From: Persephonella marina EX-H1
GTDB taxonomy: Bacteria; Aquificota; Aquificia; Aquificales; Hydrogenothermaceae
DNA: 64,000 nt
NCBI RefSeq assembly: GCF_000021565.1
Contig: NC_012440.1
Span: 760,210 to 824,209 of the forward strand
Direction: 5' to 3'
Part shown: piece after piece, positions 18,361-26,878 of the stretch
How the letters are laid out: every line of letters begins with the position of its first letter
Position numbering within the stretch: the first letter of the stretch is position 1
Position numbers and translations under genes: made by a program
The notes under the pieces: model-generated
Seen by the model: only the letters and a program-made list of their open reading frames with translations
The model's database searches: none
Told to the model about the DNA's origin: nothing

Positions 18361-19793
18361 TATTGGGTGTTGATAATCTCCCTGTTGAGTTTTTAAAGGA
18401 GAATCAGATCGTTCCTTCTGAAGACGGAAAGGTTTTTATAACTAAAAAAACACCTTTTTACGCAGTTGAGGATATAAGATTTCTTACAGGAAAAACACCT
18501 GAGACCGTTCTTATATCTGAAGAGGAGTTCAACGAAAAACTTGAGGAGTATATCTCAAATATACAGAACAGCCTTGAGGAAGAGACAGAGATAAAGGAGA
18601 CATTCTTTGAGGATCTTCTTGTCGGTTCAGACGCACCTGTAATCCAGATGTTAAACTCCCTCTTCCTTAAAGCTGTAAGATCAGACGCAAGTGATATACA
18701 TTTTGAGCCTTTCTCAGACAGGGTTGTTGTAAGGTTCAGACTTGATGGTGTTCTACATGAGGTTTCTACAATACCGTTAAATGCATATCCTCAGGTTGTA
18801 TCAAGGATAAAGATAATATCAAAACTTAATGTGGCTGAAAAAAGGCTTCCTCAGGATGGAAGAATAAAGGTCAAGATCGGTGAAAAAAAGCTTGATATGA
18901 GGGTGTCCACACTTCCTACAGTTTTTGGTGAGAGGGTTGTTATAAGACTTTTAGACAGATCGGACACTCTTTTAACACTTGAGGAGCTTGGTTTTGAGCC
19001 TGACGATCTTGAGAAGTACGAAAGGATTATAAGAAAACCACACGGTCTTGTTCTTGTTACAGGACCAACAGGCTCTGGTAAATCAACAACACTTTACGCA
19101 TCACTACTAAAACTTAAAACACCGAGAAAGAACATAATAACTATAGAAGATCCTGTTGAGTACCAGATAGATGGAATAAGCCAGATACAGGTCAATCCAA
19201 AGATAGATCTTACTTTTGCAAACGGACTTAGGAGCATACTTAGACAGGATCCTGACATTGTGATGGTAGGTGAGATAAGGGATCTTGAGACAGCAGAGAT
19301 AGCGATACACGCATCAATGACAGGTCACCTTGTTCTTTCAACACTTCACACAAATGATGCTCCTTCAGCTGTTGCAAGACTTGTTGATATGGGTGTTGAG
19401 CCTTTCCTTGTAGCATCATCACTTGAGGGTGTTATAGCACAGAGACTTGTCAGAAAGATATGTGAAAGCTGTAAGAAAGAGTATATACCGAGGGATGACG
19501 AGGTTGAGGAGATAAACAGGTATATGGGAAGGGAGCTAAAGATCGGTAAGCTTTATAAGGGGGAAGGCTGTGATAACTGTCTCGGAACAGGATTTAAAGG
19601 AAGAATAGCTATATACGAAATTATGGAGATAGACGAGGAGATGAGAGCTGTTATATCTAAACAGCCTGAAAGTATGGCTGTTAAAGAAAAAGCGCTGGAA
19701 AAGGGTATGAGAACTCTGATACAGGACGGACTTTTAAAAGTGGTAAAAGGTGTAACAACAGTTGAGGAAGTTCTCCAGGTGGCACAGGTGTAA
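18357..19793 (+). CDS. gspE: Type II secretion ATPase GspE
   Basis: This cytoplasmic AAA+ ATPase (478 aa) powers pseudopilus assembly. A short N-terminal domain (about 1-90) is followed by the N2 domain and the RecA-like core. Walker A is GPTGSGKS (236-243), the Asp box is TIEDPVEY, Walker B is PDIVMVGEIRD and the His box is HLVLSTLHTND. A zinc-binding tetracysteine loop (CESC about 373, CDNC about 405) separates GspE from most PilB proteins. The TTG start overlaps gspD by four bases; a second TTG lies two codons later. Confidence 0.94.
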   Translation: MILGVDNLPVEFLKENQIVPSEDGKVFITKKTPFYAVEDIRFLTGKTPETVLISEEEFNEKLEEYISNIQNSLEEETEIKETFFEDLLVGSDAPVIQMLNSLFLKAVRSDASDIHFEPFSDRVVVRFRLDGVLHEVSTIPLNAYPQVVSRIKIISKLNVAEKRLPQDGRIKVKIGEKKLDMRVSTLPTVFGERVVIRLLDRSDTLLTLEELGFEPDDLEKYERIIRKPHGLVLVTGPTGSGKSTTLYASLLKLKTPRKNIITIEDPVEYQIDGISQIQVNPKIDLTFANGLRSILRQDPDIVMVGEIRDLETAEIAIHASMTGHLVLSTLHTNDAPSAVARLVDMGVEPFLVASSLEGVIAQRLVRKICESCKKEYIPRDDEVEEINRYMGRELKIGKLYKGEGCDNCLGTGFKGRIAIYEIMEIDEEMRAVISKQPESMAVKEKALEKGMRTLIQDGLLKVVKGVTTVEEVLQVAQV

Positions 19794-19795
19794 GG

Positions 19796-20998
19796 ATGCC
19801 TTTTTACAGATACAGAGCATTCTCAAAGGATGGAAAAGAGGTTACAGCTGTTGAGGAGGCTGTCTCAGTTTCACATCTGAAAAGTATCCTGAGTTCAAAG
19901 GATCTTGTTCCCTACGAGATAGAGGAAGTTACAGCTGAACAGAAGAGAAGATCTGTATTCCAGCTTGAGATATTCAGAAGAAAAAAGATATCAAATGAGG
20001 ATCTATCACTTTTACTTTACGAGATAGGGATACTACTTGAGAGAAATGTCCATATAACACAGATATTTGATATCCTGTCAAAGCAGATGGAAAATCAGGA
20101 GATAAAAAAGGCTGTTTTATCTGCAAAAACATACCTTCAGGAAGGGAGCTCCGTATCTGAGGCGCTTGGAAAAACAAAGATATTTCCCCGGTTTCTTGTT
20201 GAGATGATAAGAGCAGGTGAGACATCAGGTGCACTTGATAAGATATTTTTATCCGCCTCAGAGTTCATAGAGAAACAGGAGGAGTTCAAAAGGAAGATTA
20301 TAAACTCCCTTATATACCCCTCAATAGTAATAGGCGTTGGGTTTTTGGCTATGATAGTTATAATGAATTTTGTCGTTCCAACGATAACAAACATATATCA
20401 GCAGTTTGGGAAGGAACTTCCAACATCAACAAAGATCGTAGTGGCATTCTCAAATATAAGCTCCACTTTTTTAAAGTTTCTCCCCGTTCTTGTGATCCCT
20501 CTATTTTTTATGAGAAAAAGATTTTTAAACAGAAAGGTTTTGGACAGGATCAGACTGAAGATACCTTTTTTTAATAAGGTTCACAGGTACTCAATATACT
20601 CAACATGGAGTAACACACTCGGTATTCTCCTTAAAGGGGGTCTAACACTTGACAGGGCTGTTGAGATATCAAATGAGACCATAAATAATATCTATATAAG
20701 AGAAGGATTTAATACTGTAGCTGAAGAGATAAAGAAGGGTAAATCCCTTTCTGATCTACTGAAAAGGGAAAAACTCTTACCTGAAAACAGCATACAGCTT
20801 TTAAAGATAGGGGAAGAGACAGGACAGCTTGATAAGATGCTTTTACTCGTTTCACAGATATATAAGAAGCAGACAGAAAGGCTTATATCACTGTTCTTAA
20901 GCTATCTTGAACCTGCTGTTCTGATAATACTTTCAGTTCTTATAGGATTTTTCGTTTTCGCAACACTTCTGCCGATATTCAACCTGAGTATTAAATAG
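19796..20998 (+). CDS. gspF: Type II secretion inner-membrane platform protein GspF
   Basis: GspF (400 aa) is the polytopic platform protein that GspE acts on. It has two GspF repeats (about 70-190 and 270-395), each with a cytoplasmic helical bundle, and three TM helices (about 170-195, 220-235, 370-392). The motifs ARLIRAGE-like (VEMIRAGETSGALD) and LLKIGEETGQLD mark the two repeats. It closes the gsp operon and overlaps the convergent methyltransferase gene by eight bases. Confidence 0.94.
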   Translation: MPFYRYRAFSKDGKEVTAVEEAVSVSHLKSILSSKDLVPYEIEEVTAEQKRRSVFQLEIFRRKKISNEDLSLLLYEIGILLERNVHITQIFDILSKQMENQEIKKAVLSAKTYLQEGSSVSEALGKTKIFPRFLVEMIRAGETSGALDKIFLSASEFIEKQEEFKRKIINSLIYPSIVIGVGFLAMIVIMNFVVPTITNIYQQFGKELPTSTKIVVAFSNISSTFLKFLPVLVIPLFFMRKRFLNRKVLDRIRLKIPFFNKVHRYSIYSTWSNTLGILLKGGLTLDRAVEISNETINNIYIREGFNTVAEEIKKGKSLSDLLKREKLLPENSIQLLKIGEETGQLDKMLLLVSQIYKKQTERLISLFLSYLEPAVLIILSVLIGFFVFATLLPIFNLSIK

Positions 20999-21620
20999 AT
21001 TTTCTCCCGTAAGCCATAAAAACAGGATATTTTCTTATCTTCCCTTCTCTTTCCTTATCTATCGTGAAGACAGTCTGGACATTTATATCCTGAAGACCTG
21101 CTGATCTGAACATACTTTCTATCTCTTCCCTATCAAATCCAAAATGTTTAACATCTGTATTGTCAGAATGGAAAGTTCCGTCTTCCTTTTCAAGATCCAC
21201 AACCACAAGATAACCACCGACCTTTAAAAAGTCTGACAGCTTTTTAACAGCCTTATATGTATCCTCAATATGGTGTAATGTCATGGATGTAATAACAAGA
21301 TCAAAATCAGTGTGATCCCCATCCTTATTCAGGATATCTTCTCTGAATATCTTTATATTTTTGATACCTTCCCTTCTGATCTTCTCACTGAAAACTGAAA
21401 GCATGCCTTCGGAAAGATCATAAGCGTGTATCTCTTTAACATAAGGAGATAAAAGAATGTCAACAGTTCCTGTTCCTGCTCCAACATCAAGGACTTTAAA
21501 ATCATTTTTTACAGGTATCTGTGAGAGTATATTTTCAACAAATATCTTTGATCTTTCAAACTTGTCAGGTGTGTCGTATCTGTTTGCAACCTGATCAAAC
21601 CTTTTTCCTATATCCATCAT
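20991..21620 (-). CDS. SAM-dependent class I methyltransferase
   Basis: This small-molecule type methyltransferase has 209 aa. Motif I is [17 protein letters not shown] (about 42-58), followed by the acidic motif II region ([11 protein letters not shown]) and motif post-I ([13 protein letters not shown]). It resembles UbiE-like and generic Methyltransf_11/25 proteins, but no specific substrate can be named. It starts in an ATGA overlap with the rubredoxin gene upstream, so the two are co-transcribed. The C-terminus is convergent with gspF and overlaps it by eight bases. Confidence 0.83.
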   Translation of the reverse strand: MMDIGKRFDQVANRYDTPDKFERSKIFVENILSQIPVKNDFKVLDVGAGTGTVDILLSPYVKEIHAYDLSEGMLSVFSEKIRREGIKNIKIFREDILNKDGDHTDFDLVITSMTLHHIEDTYKAVKKLSDFLKVGGYLVVVDLEKEDGTFHSDNTDVKHFGFDREEIESMFRSAGLQDINVQTVFTIDKEREGKIRKYPVFMAYGRKSI

Positions 21621-21808
21621 TCCATCCAGCTTTTAATTGTGAAAAAATGTGATTTTGTGTACTTACATACAGGACATCTGTAACTGTCAGGAAGATCCTC
21701 AAATCTAATACCAGGAGGTATATTTCTTAATGGATCTCCCTTCTGAGGGTCGTATACAAATCCGCATATTCTACATCTTCTTTTGCTGCCGCTGTCTTTT
21801 TTATGCAT
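21617..21808 (-). CDS. Rubredoxin
   Basis: This is a small iron-sulphur electron carrier (63 aa from the chosen ATG). The two C-x2-C knuckles are [10 protein letters not shown] and CPVCKY, with the conserved GDP...[11 protein letters not shown] between them. A longer reading frame to 21877 exists, but its first 23 residues are hydrophobic and unlike rubredoxin, so the internal ATG at 21808 is preferred. No strong ribosome site precedes either. It overlaps the methyltransferase gene by four bases. Confidence 0.88.
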   Translation of the reverse strand: MHKKDSGSKRRCRICGFVYDPQKGDPLRNIPPGIRFEDLPDSYRCPVCKYTKSHFFTIKSWME

Positions 21809-21854
21809 AGATAAAAATATAACATAAAGGGTATAAAGAAAAAAATCTCCCACC

Positions 21855-21863
21855 GTGTTAAAA
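21855..21863 (+). promoter_or_regulatory. Possible extended -10 promoter of mtnC
   Basis: TGTTAAAAT (21856-21864, within a base) has the TGnTAnAAT form of an extended -10 element, about 35 bases before the mtnC start. No clear -35 is visible. A similar TGTTAAAAT lies before carB at 54393-54401. Confidence 0.35.
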
Positions 21864-21897
21864 TGTTTCACAGCCAATCTGAAAAAGGAGGTAGATC

Positions 21898-22581
21898 TTG
21901 ATAAAGGCTGTTCTTATTGATATTGAAGGGACTGTATCTCCTATATCATTTGTTAAGGAGGTTCTTTTTCCATACTCTAAGGAGAGAATTGAGGAGTTTA
22001 TAAAGAAAAACCTTGATAATCCAGATATAAAAAGGATCATACAGGATATTAAAAATATAGAAGGAAGGGATCTGACCTTAGAAGAGGTGGTAAATACCCT
22101 TATAAGATGGATAGATCAGGATAAAAAGATAACCCCTCTAAAAGAGATACAGGGGTACATATGGGAGGAAGGTTTCAGATCAGGAAGATTGAAAGCACCT
22201 GTTTATGAAGATGCGTACAGGAAGTTAAAAGAATGGAAGGAGAAGAATATCCCCATGTACATATACTCTTCAGGATCTGTAAAGGCACAGAAGCTTTTTT
22301 TCTCCCATACAGAGTATGGAGATCTGACAGGATTTTTCTCAGGATTTTTTGACACAAAAACAGGAAACAAAAAAGATCCACAGTCCTACTTAAAGATAGC
22401 TGAAGCTGTAGGTCTTAAGCCTGAGAATATACTTTTCCTCTCTGACAATCCTGATGAGATAAGGGCAGCAGCGGAGGCAGGAATGAAGGTTATAAAAATA
22501 TCAAGACCTGAAGACAGCCCTTATATTGATAACTTCCCATACAGGCAGGTTGACAGTTTTGACCAGATCACCGATCTATAA
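21898..22581 (+). CDS. mtnC: Enolase-phosphatase E1 (acireductone synthase)
   Basis: This methionine-salvage enzyme (227 aa) converts 2,3-diketo-5-methylthiopentyl-1-phosphate to the acireductone. It is a HAD-family protein: motif [13 protein letters not shown] (about 8-19), motif [13 protein letters not shown], a conserved Lys region (KKDPQSY) and motif [16 protein letters not shown]. The start is TTG with a strong AAAGGAGGT ribosome site six bases upstream. Other mtn genes are not in the window. Its 3' end overlaps the convergent cbiQ gene by 14 bases. Confidence 0.93.
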   Translation: MIKAVLIDIEGTVSPISFVKEVLFPYSKERIEEFIKKNLDNPDIKRIIQDIKNIEGRDLTLEEVVNTLIRWIDQDKKITPLKEIQGYIWEEGFRSGRLKAPVYEDAYRKLKEWKEKNIPMYIYSSGSVKAQKLFFSHTEYGDLTGFFSGFFDTKTGNKKDPQSYLKIAEAVGLKPENILFLSDNPDEIRAAAEAGMKVIKISRPEDSPYIDNFPYRQVDSFDQITDL

Positions 22582-23122
22582 AGAATCCCCTTGATTTCAT
22601 AGCCTGTGTTATCTCCTTTGAGCTGTTAACAGATCTGTTTGCAAAGAACATAAGAACTGAAGATATAAAGTTATACATATCCCTCTTTGAAGGTGAGACT
22701 ATCATCCTGCTTTTAAATGCAAGTTTGAACTCGTAAAAGTATCTTCTGAATGTATTTATCTGGCTGTAGGAAAGAACAAGTAGGAATGTTAAAGATCTGG
22801 AAAAATCAAAGACCTTGAAGATATTAAACCTGCTGAAAAATAAAAATGTTAAAAATGTTATGCTAAAAACCCTGAGATTTATAAGAAGAAGATAATCGTA
22901 ATGAAACTGGTCTTTTAATGTTGAGATAACAGCATAAGACAGGGAGACAACAAGGTTAAAGGGGAGAACAGATATAAATGTTTTTTTGATTAACCTGAAT
23001 GGGTCTTTGAATGATAGAAGAATTAGTAAAGGTATTATAAACAGGAAAAATCTGTAATCATGTATGGAAGACAGAGTTACAACAGCCAGAAGGTAAAGTA
23101 TAAGAGCGATTCTATATATCAT
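22568..23122 (-). CDS. Energy-coupling transmembrane protein, CbiQ/NikQ type
   Basis: This is the T component of a nickel/cobalt ECF transporter (184 aa), shorter than the usual 220-260. It has several hydrophobic helices and a cytoplasmic segment with Arg-rich coupling patterns (KLAFKSRMI and AMKSRGF); the Ala-Arg-Gly type motif is the ATPase contact in this family. It overlaps the CbiM gene by 11 bases. No CbiO/NikO ATPase follows it here, so the energising subunit must be elsewhere or the system works without it. Confidence 0.82.
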   Translation of the reverse strand: MIYRIALILYLLAVVTLSSIHDYRFFLFIIPLLILLSFKDPFRLIKKTFISVLPFNLVVSLSYAVISTLKDQFHYDYLLLINLRVFSITFLTFLFFSRFNIFKVFDFSRSLTFLLVLSYSQINTFRRYFYEFKLAFKSRMIVSPSKRDMYNFISSVLMFFANRSVNSSKEITQAMKSRGFFIDR

Positions 23123-23753
23123 TTCTTATCTTCCTCAGTATCCTGTAGCCTAAAACTGTTATAATCCCATCAGCTATACCTATAAAAAAGTGGGGGATCA
23201 TTACTGCAGGAACTGTTATACCAATACCGAAAGGGAAAAAAAGAGGCTTTCCATCTGGTGTATGGGCTATCAAAGGCTGAACTCCAAGTATTAAAGCTAT
23301 AAAAAAAGCTGATATATTGACAGATACCCATCCGGAGAGAAAGAGTGCAAGATTTTTATTAAGGTTTTTCAGAGATCTGTAAGTAAAATAGGCTGATAAA
23401 CTGCCTAAGAATCCTATTATTACAGCATTAATCGGGAATGTTGTTATCCCGCCTTCACCAAGTATGACAGCCTGTATGAAAAAGACTATAGAAAGGGCGA
23501 TAAAAGATATATGATACCCGAATATAACTGAGAGCAGAGCTATACCAGATGGATGGGCTGAGCTTCCCCCGGGGAGAGGTATCATTATAAGCATAAGTAT
23601 AAAAGAGAAGGCTGTTAAAACAGAAAGTAAAGGTACTGTTTTCTCATCAAGATATGATTTTATCCTGTTAAAACTGTATACCCATAAACCTGATGCAATT
23701 ATATAAGCCGGAATATAAACCTTTGGAGATATAAACCCATCAGGAATATGCAT
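23112..23753 (-). CDS. Nickel/cobalt ECF transporter substrate-binding membrane protein (CbiM/NikM)
   Basis: This is the S component (213 aa). The N-terminus MHIPDG carries the His at position 2 that, in NikM structures, binds the metal with the N-terminal amine. The conserved loop GGSSAHPSG (about 61-69) also contributes a His ligand. Six or so TM helices follow. Nickel is favoured over cobalt because NikK- and NikL-like genes lie upstream in the same operon and a NikR-like site precedes it. Confidence 0.9.
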   Translation of the reverse strand: MHIPDGFISPKVYIPAYIIASGLWVYSFNRIKSYLDEKTVPLLSVLTAFSFILMLIMIPLPGGSSAHPSGIALLSVIFGYHISFIALSIVFFIQAVILGEGGITTFPINAVIIGFLGSLSAYFTYRSLKNLNKNLALFLSGWVSVNISAFFIALILGVQPLIAHTPDGKPLFFPFGIGITVPAVMIPHFFIGIADGIITVLGYRILRKIRNDI

Positions 23754-23762
23754 ATTTACACC

Positions 23763-24749
23763 TTAAAATAAAGCTGAAAATGTGAATATAATTCTGTAGT
23801 TTTCCTTTCCTTCTGCTCCCTGCTGAATGCTCTGTTCGTTAAGATCCTTCCAGACAGGTTTTTTTATACCAAGTCCAACACTGATAGTCCTGTAGTAAAG
23901 GCGGAATCCTAAAACGGAGTAAACTATATCCCCGCCTGTCCCTTTAAGTTTTACACCGTTCTGGGAGTCTCTCCCCAGATACAGATAGTTAAGTTCAAAA
24001 TTTCCATCAAGTCTGAATTTACTTTTCGGGTCTGTGATTAATCTGTAAGTAAATGCTGTGTTAAATCTGAACTCATCCCCAAATCTGTATTTATTTCCAT
24101 CATTATACCTGTACTCAAAGAACTTCAGATAGTTACTGTCAAGTATAAATGTGAGATCTTCATTTATCTGCTTGGTTCCTGTAAAACCGACTGTAACAGT
24201 TGGTTTGCCGAAACCAAGTGACATTCCAGGATCAATATTTCCATCTCTGTCCCTTATATTTGGATCGCCTGTAGGAAGTGAAATACCTGTGTAAACTGTA
24301 AAATGCCAGTCCATAAGGTCATCAAGGCTTTCTTTTTCCGGAACAGGCATAAAACCTTCATCATACTTGAAGCCGTAAACAGCCATTACAGATATATCAG
24401 CAAATCCAGAGCTGTTAAAAGAGTTGTCCTCAAGTTTTTTTGTGTAGTATGGAACAAAAAGATAAAGGGAAAGGTATGACTTTAAACCGTATCCAATACC
24501 GTATATCCAGAATGTATAACTCTCAGTCTCATCATCAATTTCAGGTGTGTATTTATAAAATGAGGCATAATCAAGCTTCATATAGGCGAGAAACTTTCCC
24601 TCAGGGAGTGTGGCTGAGGATGATGTTTCAAGGGGAGCTCCTGGACCTTCAATACCTGCTGTTCCAAGTGAGGCTACGCCGTGATGGGCTAAAGCCGGAA
24701 GATAAAAAATAAAGAGAATAAAGATCAGAGATTTAATCTTCCTTACCAA
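23763..24749 (-). CDS. Putative outer-membrane beta-barrel of the nickel-uptake operon
   Basis: This predicted exported protein (328 aa) has a signal peptide (about 1-21, ending ALA) and a mature N-terminus starting with HHG. The rest is alternating aromatic/polar beta strands (for example YRTISVGLGIKKPVW) and ends in ...IIFTFSALF, with a C-terminal Phe as in outer-membrane barrels. It overlaps the NikL-like gene and precedes cbiM. A role as an outer-membrane entry port for nickel is an inference from context; no TonB box is obvious. Confidence 0.7.
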   Translation of the reverse strand: MVRKIKSLIFILFIFYLPALAHHGVASLGTAGIEGPGAPLETSSSATLPEGKFLAYMKLDYASFYKYTPEIDDETESYTFWIYGIGYGLKSYLSLYLFVPYYTKKLEDNSFNSSGFADISVMAVYGFKYDEGFMPVPEKESLDDLMDWHFTVYTGISLPTGDPNIRDRDGNIDPGMSLGFGKPTVTVGFTGTKQINEDLTFILDSNYLKFFEYRYNDGNKYRFGDEFRFNTAFTYRLITDPKSKFRLDGNFELNYLYLGRDSQNGVKLKGTGGDIVYSVLGFRLYYRTISVGLGIKKPVWKDLNEQSIQQGAEGKENYRIIFTFSALF

Positions 24750-25161
24750 CCTTTCTCCTCCTTACAGTAAGATAGAAAACCGAGTATATAAGGAATATGA
24801 GTATGATCCCTGATAGAACCTTTATCAGAAATCCTGTTTTATCTTCATCTATCCCCTCTTTTTTTACTTTTTCAACATTTATCTCCTTAACAATACCGTG
24901 ACCATCTTCAGAAAAGGCTTTTATCTTCCATTTACCTGGAGTATCAGGTATAAAGATGATCCTTCCTTCTCTATCTGTTCTTCCAACCTGATAAGGAATA
25001 ACCTCATCTTCCGGAGAGTATATCTCGTATTTTTCATATGAAAATGGTGTTCCGTCAGAGTAGTTTATCTTAACAACAACAGCCTCTGAGTATTCAACAG
25101 CTGTTGTCAGTGAGTGACCGTATGATATAGAGAAGACGATTAAAAATAACAGTACTACCAT
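24733..25161 (-). CDS. NikL-like component of nickel ECF transporter
   Basis: This membrane-anchored extracytoplasmic protein (142 aa) has a signal/TM segment at the N-terminus, a small beta domain with the family-like PDTPGKWKIKAFSEDGHG, and a C-terminal TM helix (about 112-130) with RRRK. NikL proteins accompany NikMQO transporters that lack NikN. It overlaps the barrel gene by 17 bases. It is separated from the DUF4198-like gene by one base. Confidence 0.75.
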   Translation of the reverse strand: MVVLLFLIVFSISYGHSLTTAVEYSEAVVVKINYSDGTPFSYEKYEIYSPEDEVIPYQVGRTDREGRIIFIPDTPGKWKIKAFSEDGHGIVKEINVEKVKKEGIDEDKTGFLIKVLSGIILIFLIYSVFYLTVRRRKVGKED

Positions 25162-25162
25162 C

Positions 25163-25849
25163 TTACCTTAACTCAAAATTAAGTATTAATGTGTGAAGGA
25201 TCTCATCAACCTCTTCAGAATCAAGCTTAATCCTGTATGTTGCCTCTACAGACTGAAGTCCCTTATGTTTTATCCTGATATTTATTCTTCCGTTCCTGTC
25301 TGTCATTCCTCTGAATCTACCATCATAAGCAACAGCAACATTCTCAACAGGTTTCCCATTGAATGTAATAAGGAGTCTGAGTTTATCCCCCACATCAAGA
25401 CTGAAAGGATCATTTACAGGGATTATATCTATACCATCTTTAAATGATCTCTGAAGATCCCTGTTCCATCTATCAATTCTCTTAACCCCTTCGTGGGATA
25501 CCCAGCTGTTTATAGGCATTTTTACAACGCTTTTTTTCTTGTTAACAGTTCCGTAAGGTGTCTTCGTCCAGTACTGTGGCTTTAATATCACATACAGCAA
25601 TGAACATTCAGATCTTATCTTTAAAGGGTAAACCCTGAGTATATTTAGCTTTTTTTTATCTCCTGAACTGTCAACACATACGACAGATTCAATATTTTCC
25701 GGGTTATACCTTATAATATTTTTTCCTTTATGTGATGAGTATCTGTGTCCATAGTAAAGTGTGTAGCTTTTACCCTCTTTTTCAATCCACAGATCATGTG
25801 CGTATACAGAAGATATAAGAAAAATAATTGCTAAAATAAATCTTCTCAT
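25163..25849 (-). CDS. DUF4198/NikK-like periplasmic nickel-uptake protein
   Basis: This exported protein (228 aa) has a signal peptide (about 1-17, ending VYA) and mature N-terminus HDLWIE, the typical DUF4198 opening. Two beta domains follow, the second with GKPVENVAVAYDGRFRGMTDRNGRINI, a carboxypeptidase-regulatory-like fold. DUF4198 proteins are found with nickel/cobalt ECF transporters and are thought to help metal delivery. It is the first gene of the operon, with the promoter and NikR-like dyad directly upstream. Confidence 0.8.
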   Translation of the reverse strand: MRRFILAIIFLISSVYAHDLWIEKEGKSYTLYYGHRYSSHKGKNIIRYNPENIESVVCVDSSGDKKKLNILRVYPLKIRSECSLLYVILKPQYWTKTPYGTVNKKKSVVKMPINSWVSHEGVKRIDRWNRDLQRSFKDGIDIIPVNDPFSLDVGDKLRLLITFNGKPVENVAVAYDGRFRGMTDRNGRINIRIKHKGLQSVEATYRIKLDSEEVDEILHTLILNFELR

Positions 25850-25857
25850 CTCAATCC

Positions 25858-25884
25858 GTATTACTTTTTTTCAATTAGTAATAC
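25858..25884. promoter_or_regulatory. NikR-like operator in front of the nickel operon
   Basis: GTATTAC (25858-25864) and GTAATAC (25878-25884) form a perfect dyad with 13 bases between; counting the next pair, the arms are eight bases with an 11-base spacer. This is close to the GTGTTAC-N13/14-GTAACAC site reported for Geobacter NikR. It covers the predicted transcription start of the minus-strand nickel operon, as expected for nickel-dependent repression. No nikR gene is in the window. Confidence 0.65.
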
Positions 25885-25885
25885 T

Positions 25886-25914
25886 ATATTAATGAATATC
25901 CATTCATCAGTCAA
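25886..25914 (-). promoter_or_regulatory. Sigma70-type promoter of the nickel operon
   Basis: On the minus strand TTGACT (25914-25909) and TAATAT (25891-25886) are separated by exactly 17 bases. The spacer holds a second dyad, ATGAAT-N4-ATTCAT (25892-25907), which could bind another regulator or be chance. The predicted start site falls at about 25879, inside the NikR-like dyad. Confidence 0.65.
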
Positions 25915-25929
25915 CAGTTTTTCTGTTGA
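25911..25929. repeat. Inverted repeat between nickel operon and iclR
   Basis: TCAACAG and CTGTTGA flank five T, a perfect seven-base dyad. It overlaps the -35 of the minus-strand promoter and lies upstream of a TATAAT (25932-25937) facing iclR. It may be a shared operator; there is no T-run suited to a terminator. Confidence 0.4.
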
Positions 25930-26000
25930 TGTATAATCTATTATTGCTTTTTGTGTTTAAAAAACTTAGATTAAAGCTAAATATTCTAACGGGAAGGAAT

Positions 26001-26660
26001 ATGGCTAATCAGGCATTAGAGGATGCACTTAACATTATAGAGATACTTGGTAAAGAGTATTCCATGGGTGTTTCTGAGCTCAGTAAGATCCTTAAACTTA
26101 ACAAGAACAAAGTTTTCAGAATTATAGCAACTTTAGAGCTGAAGGGTCTTGTTGAGCTTGATCAGGAAACAGGAAAATACAAGCTTGGAACTAACTTTAT
26201 CAAACTTGAGTACGCATACATAAAAAGTCTTCCATTTATAGAGATAGCAAAACCTGTACTGAGAGCTTTAAGACAGGAGCTGGATGAAACAGTTTATCTA
26301 TCCATACCACACAAAAAAGATGTTATCTATATATACGAGGAGCAGACGAGAAAACCTGTTATTATAAAATCAAGACTGGCTAAAAGGTTTAAAGCCTCAA
26401 AAACCGCAGCGGGAAAGGTTCTGAAAAGGGCCAAAAAGGAAGTAGGTTTTATATACGAGTACGAGATACATCCTGAGGAGGAGATATCTGAGATTGCAAC
26501 AATAGTAAGAGATGAGTTCTATCATCCTTTAGCTGCTGTATCTATTATCGCACCTATGTACAGAACCCCTCCTGAAAAGATGGAAGGGGAGATAAAAGAT
26601 AAGATCATATCTGCTGCCGAGGAGATAACTGAACTGTTAGCTCCAACATTCTCAATTTAA
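26001..26660 (+). CDS. IclR-family transcriptional regulator
   Basis: This DNA-binding regulator has 219 aa from the chosen ATG. The winged helix-turn-helix lies at about 14-60 (MGVSELSKILKLNKNKVFRIIATLELKGLV), and the effector domain spans about 75-215 with KTAAGKVLKR, typical of IclR. The ATG at 26001 has GGGAAGGA upstream and begins at the family's usual position; an upstream ATG at 25926 would add 25 unrelated residues. It is the nearest regulator to the porin-acs-actP operon that starts 255 bases downstream, so it probably controls acetate uptake. Confidence 0.88.
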   Translation: MANQALEDALNIIEILGKEYSMGVSELSKILKLNKNKVFRIIATLELKGLVELDQETGKYKLGTNFIKLEYAYIKSLPFIEIAKPVLRALRQELDETVYLSIPHKKDVIYIYEEQTRKPVIIKSRLAKRFKASKTAAGKVLKRAKKEVGFIYEYEIHPEEEISEIATIVRDEFYHPLAAVSIIAPMYRTPPEKMEGEIKDKIISAAEEITELLAPTFSI

Positions 26661-26704
26661 GTAATATCAGCTAAATTTTAAAAAATTTTCTGTTCTTATT
26701 TAAA

Positions 26705-26719
26705 TCAAACAGCGTTTGA
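26705..26719. promoter_or_regulatory. Operator dyad copy 1 upstream of acetate operon
   Basis: TCAAAC-AGC-GTTTGA is a perfect six-base dyad with a three-base spacer. It is the first of three like copies between iclR and the porin gene. Confidence 0.65.
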
Positions 26720-26775
26720 AAATTTTTAAGTGAAAAAAATTGATAGTTAGTTTCAACTTCAGTGACTATTTAAAT

Positions 26776-26790
26776 TAAAACGTCGTTTGA
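26776..26790. promoter_or_regulatory. Operator dyad copy 2 upstream of acetate operon
   Basis: TAAAAC-GTC-GTTTGA matches the other two copies with one changed base in the left arm. Its centre is 71 bases from copy 1 and 103 from copy 3. Confidence 0.6.
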
Positions 26791-26846
26791 TCCGTAAGTA
26801 ATTGAAATTGCAGTGTATTTTCTTATAGGGAATTATGTAGATTTGC

Positions 26847-26875
26847 TTGACAATGGTATTTTAAACCTGTATGTT
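26847..26875 (+). promoter_or_regulatory. Sigma70-type promoter of the porin-acs-actP operon
   Basis: A consensus TTGACA (26847-26852) and TATGTT (26870-26875) are separated by 17 bases. The predicted start at about 26882 lies inside operator copy 3, and the gene start is at 26916. The apparent upstream ATG at 26871 is part of the -10. Confidence 0.75.
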
Positions 26876-26878
26876 TTT

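Noticed and set aside
21860-21872. TGTTTCAC half of a parS site; similar at 17783.
   Set aside because: Only half a palindrome in each case, one of them inside gspD; the other arm GTGAAACA is absent.
21809-21877. Extended N-terminus of rubredoxin as a possible membrane anchor.
   Set aside because: No ribosome site; residues do not form a clean helix, and the short form has the usual length.
25926-26000. 25-codon extension of the IclR gene.
   Set aside because: Residues are hydrophobic and not family-like; GGGAAGGA precedes the ATG at 26001.
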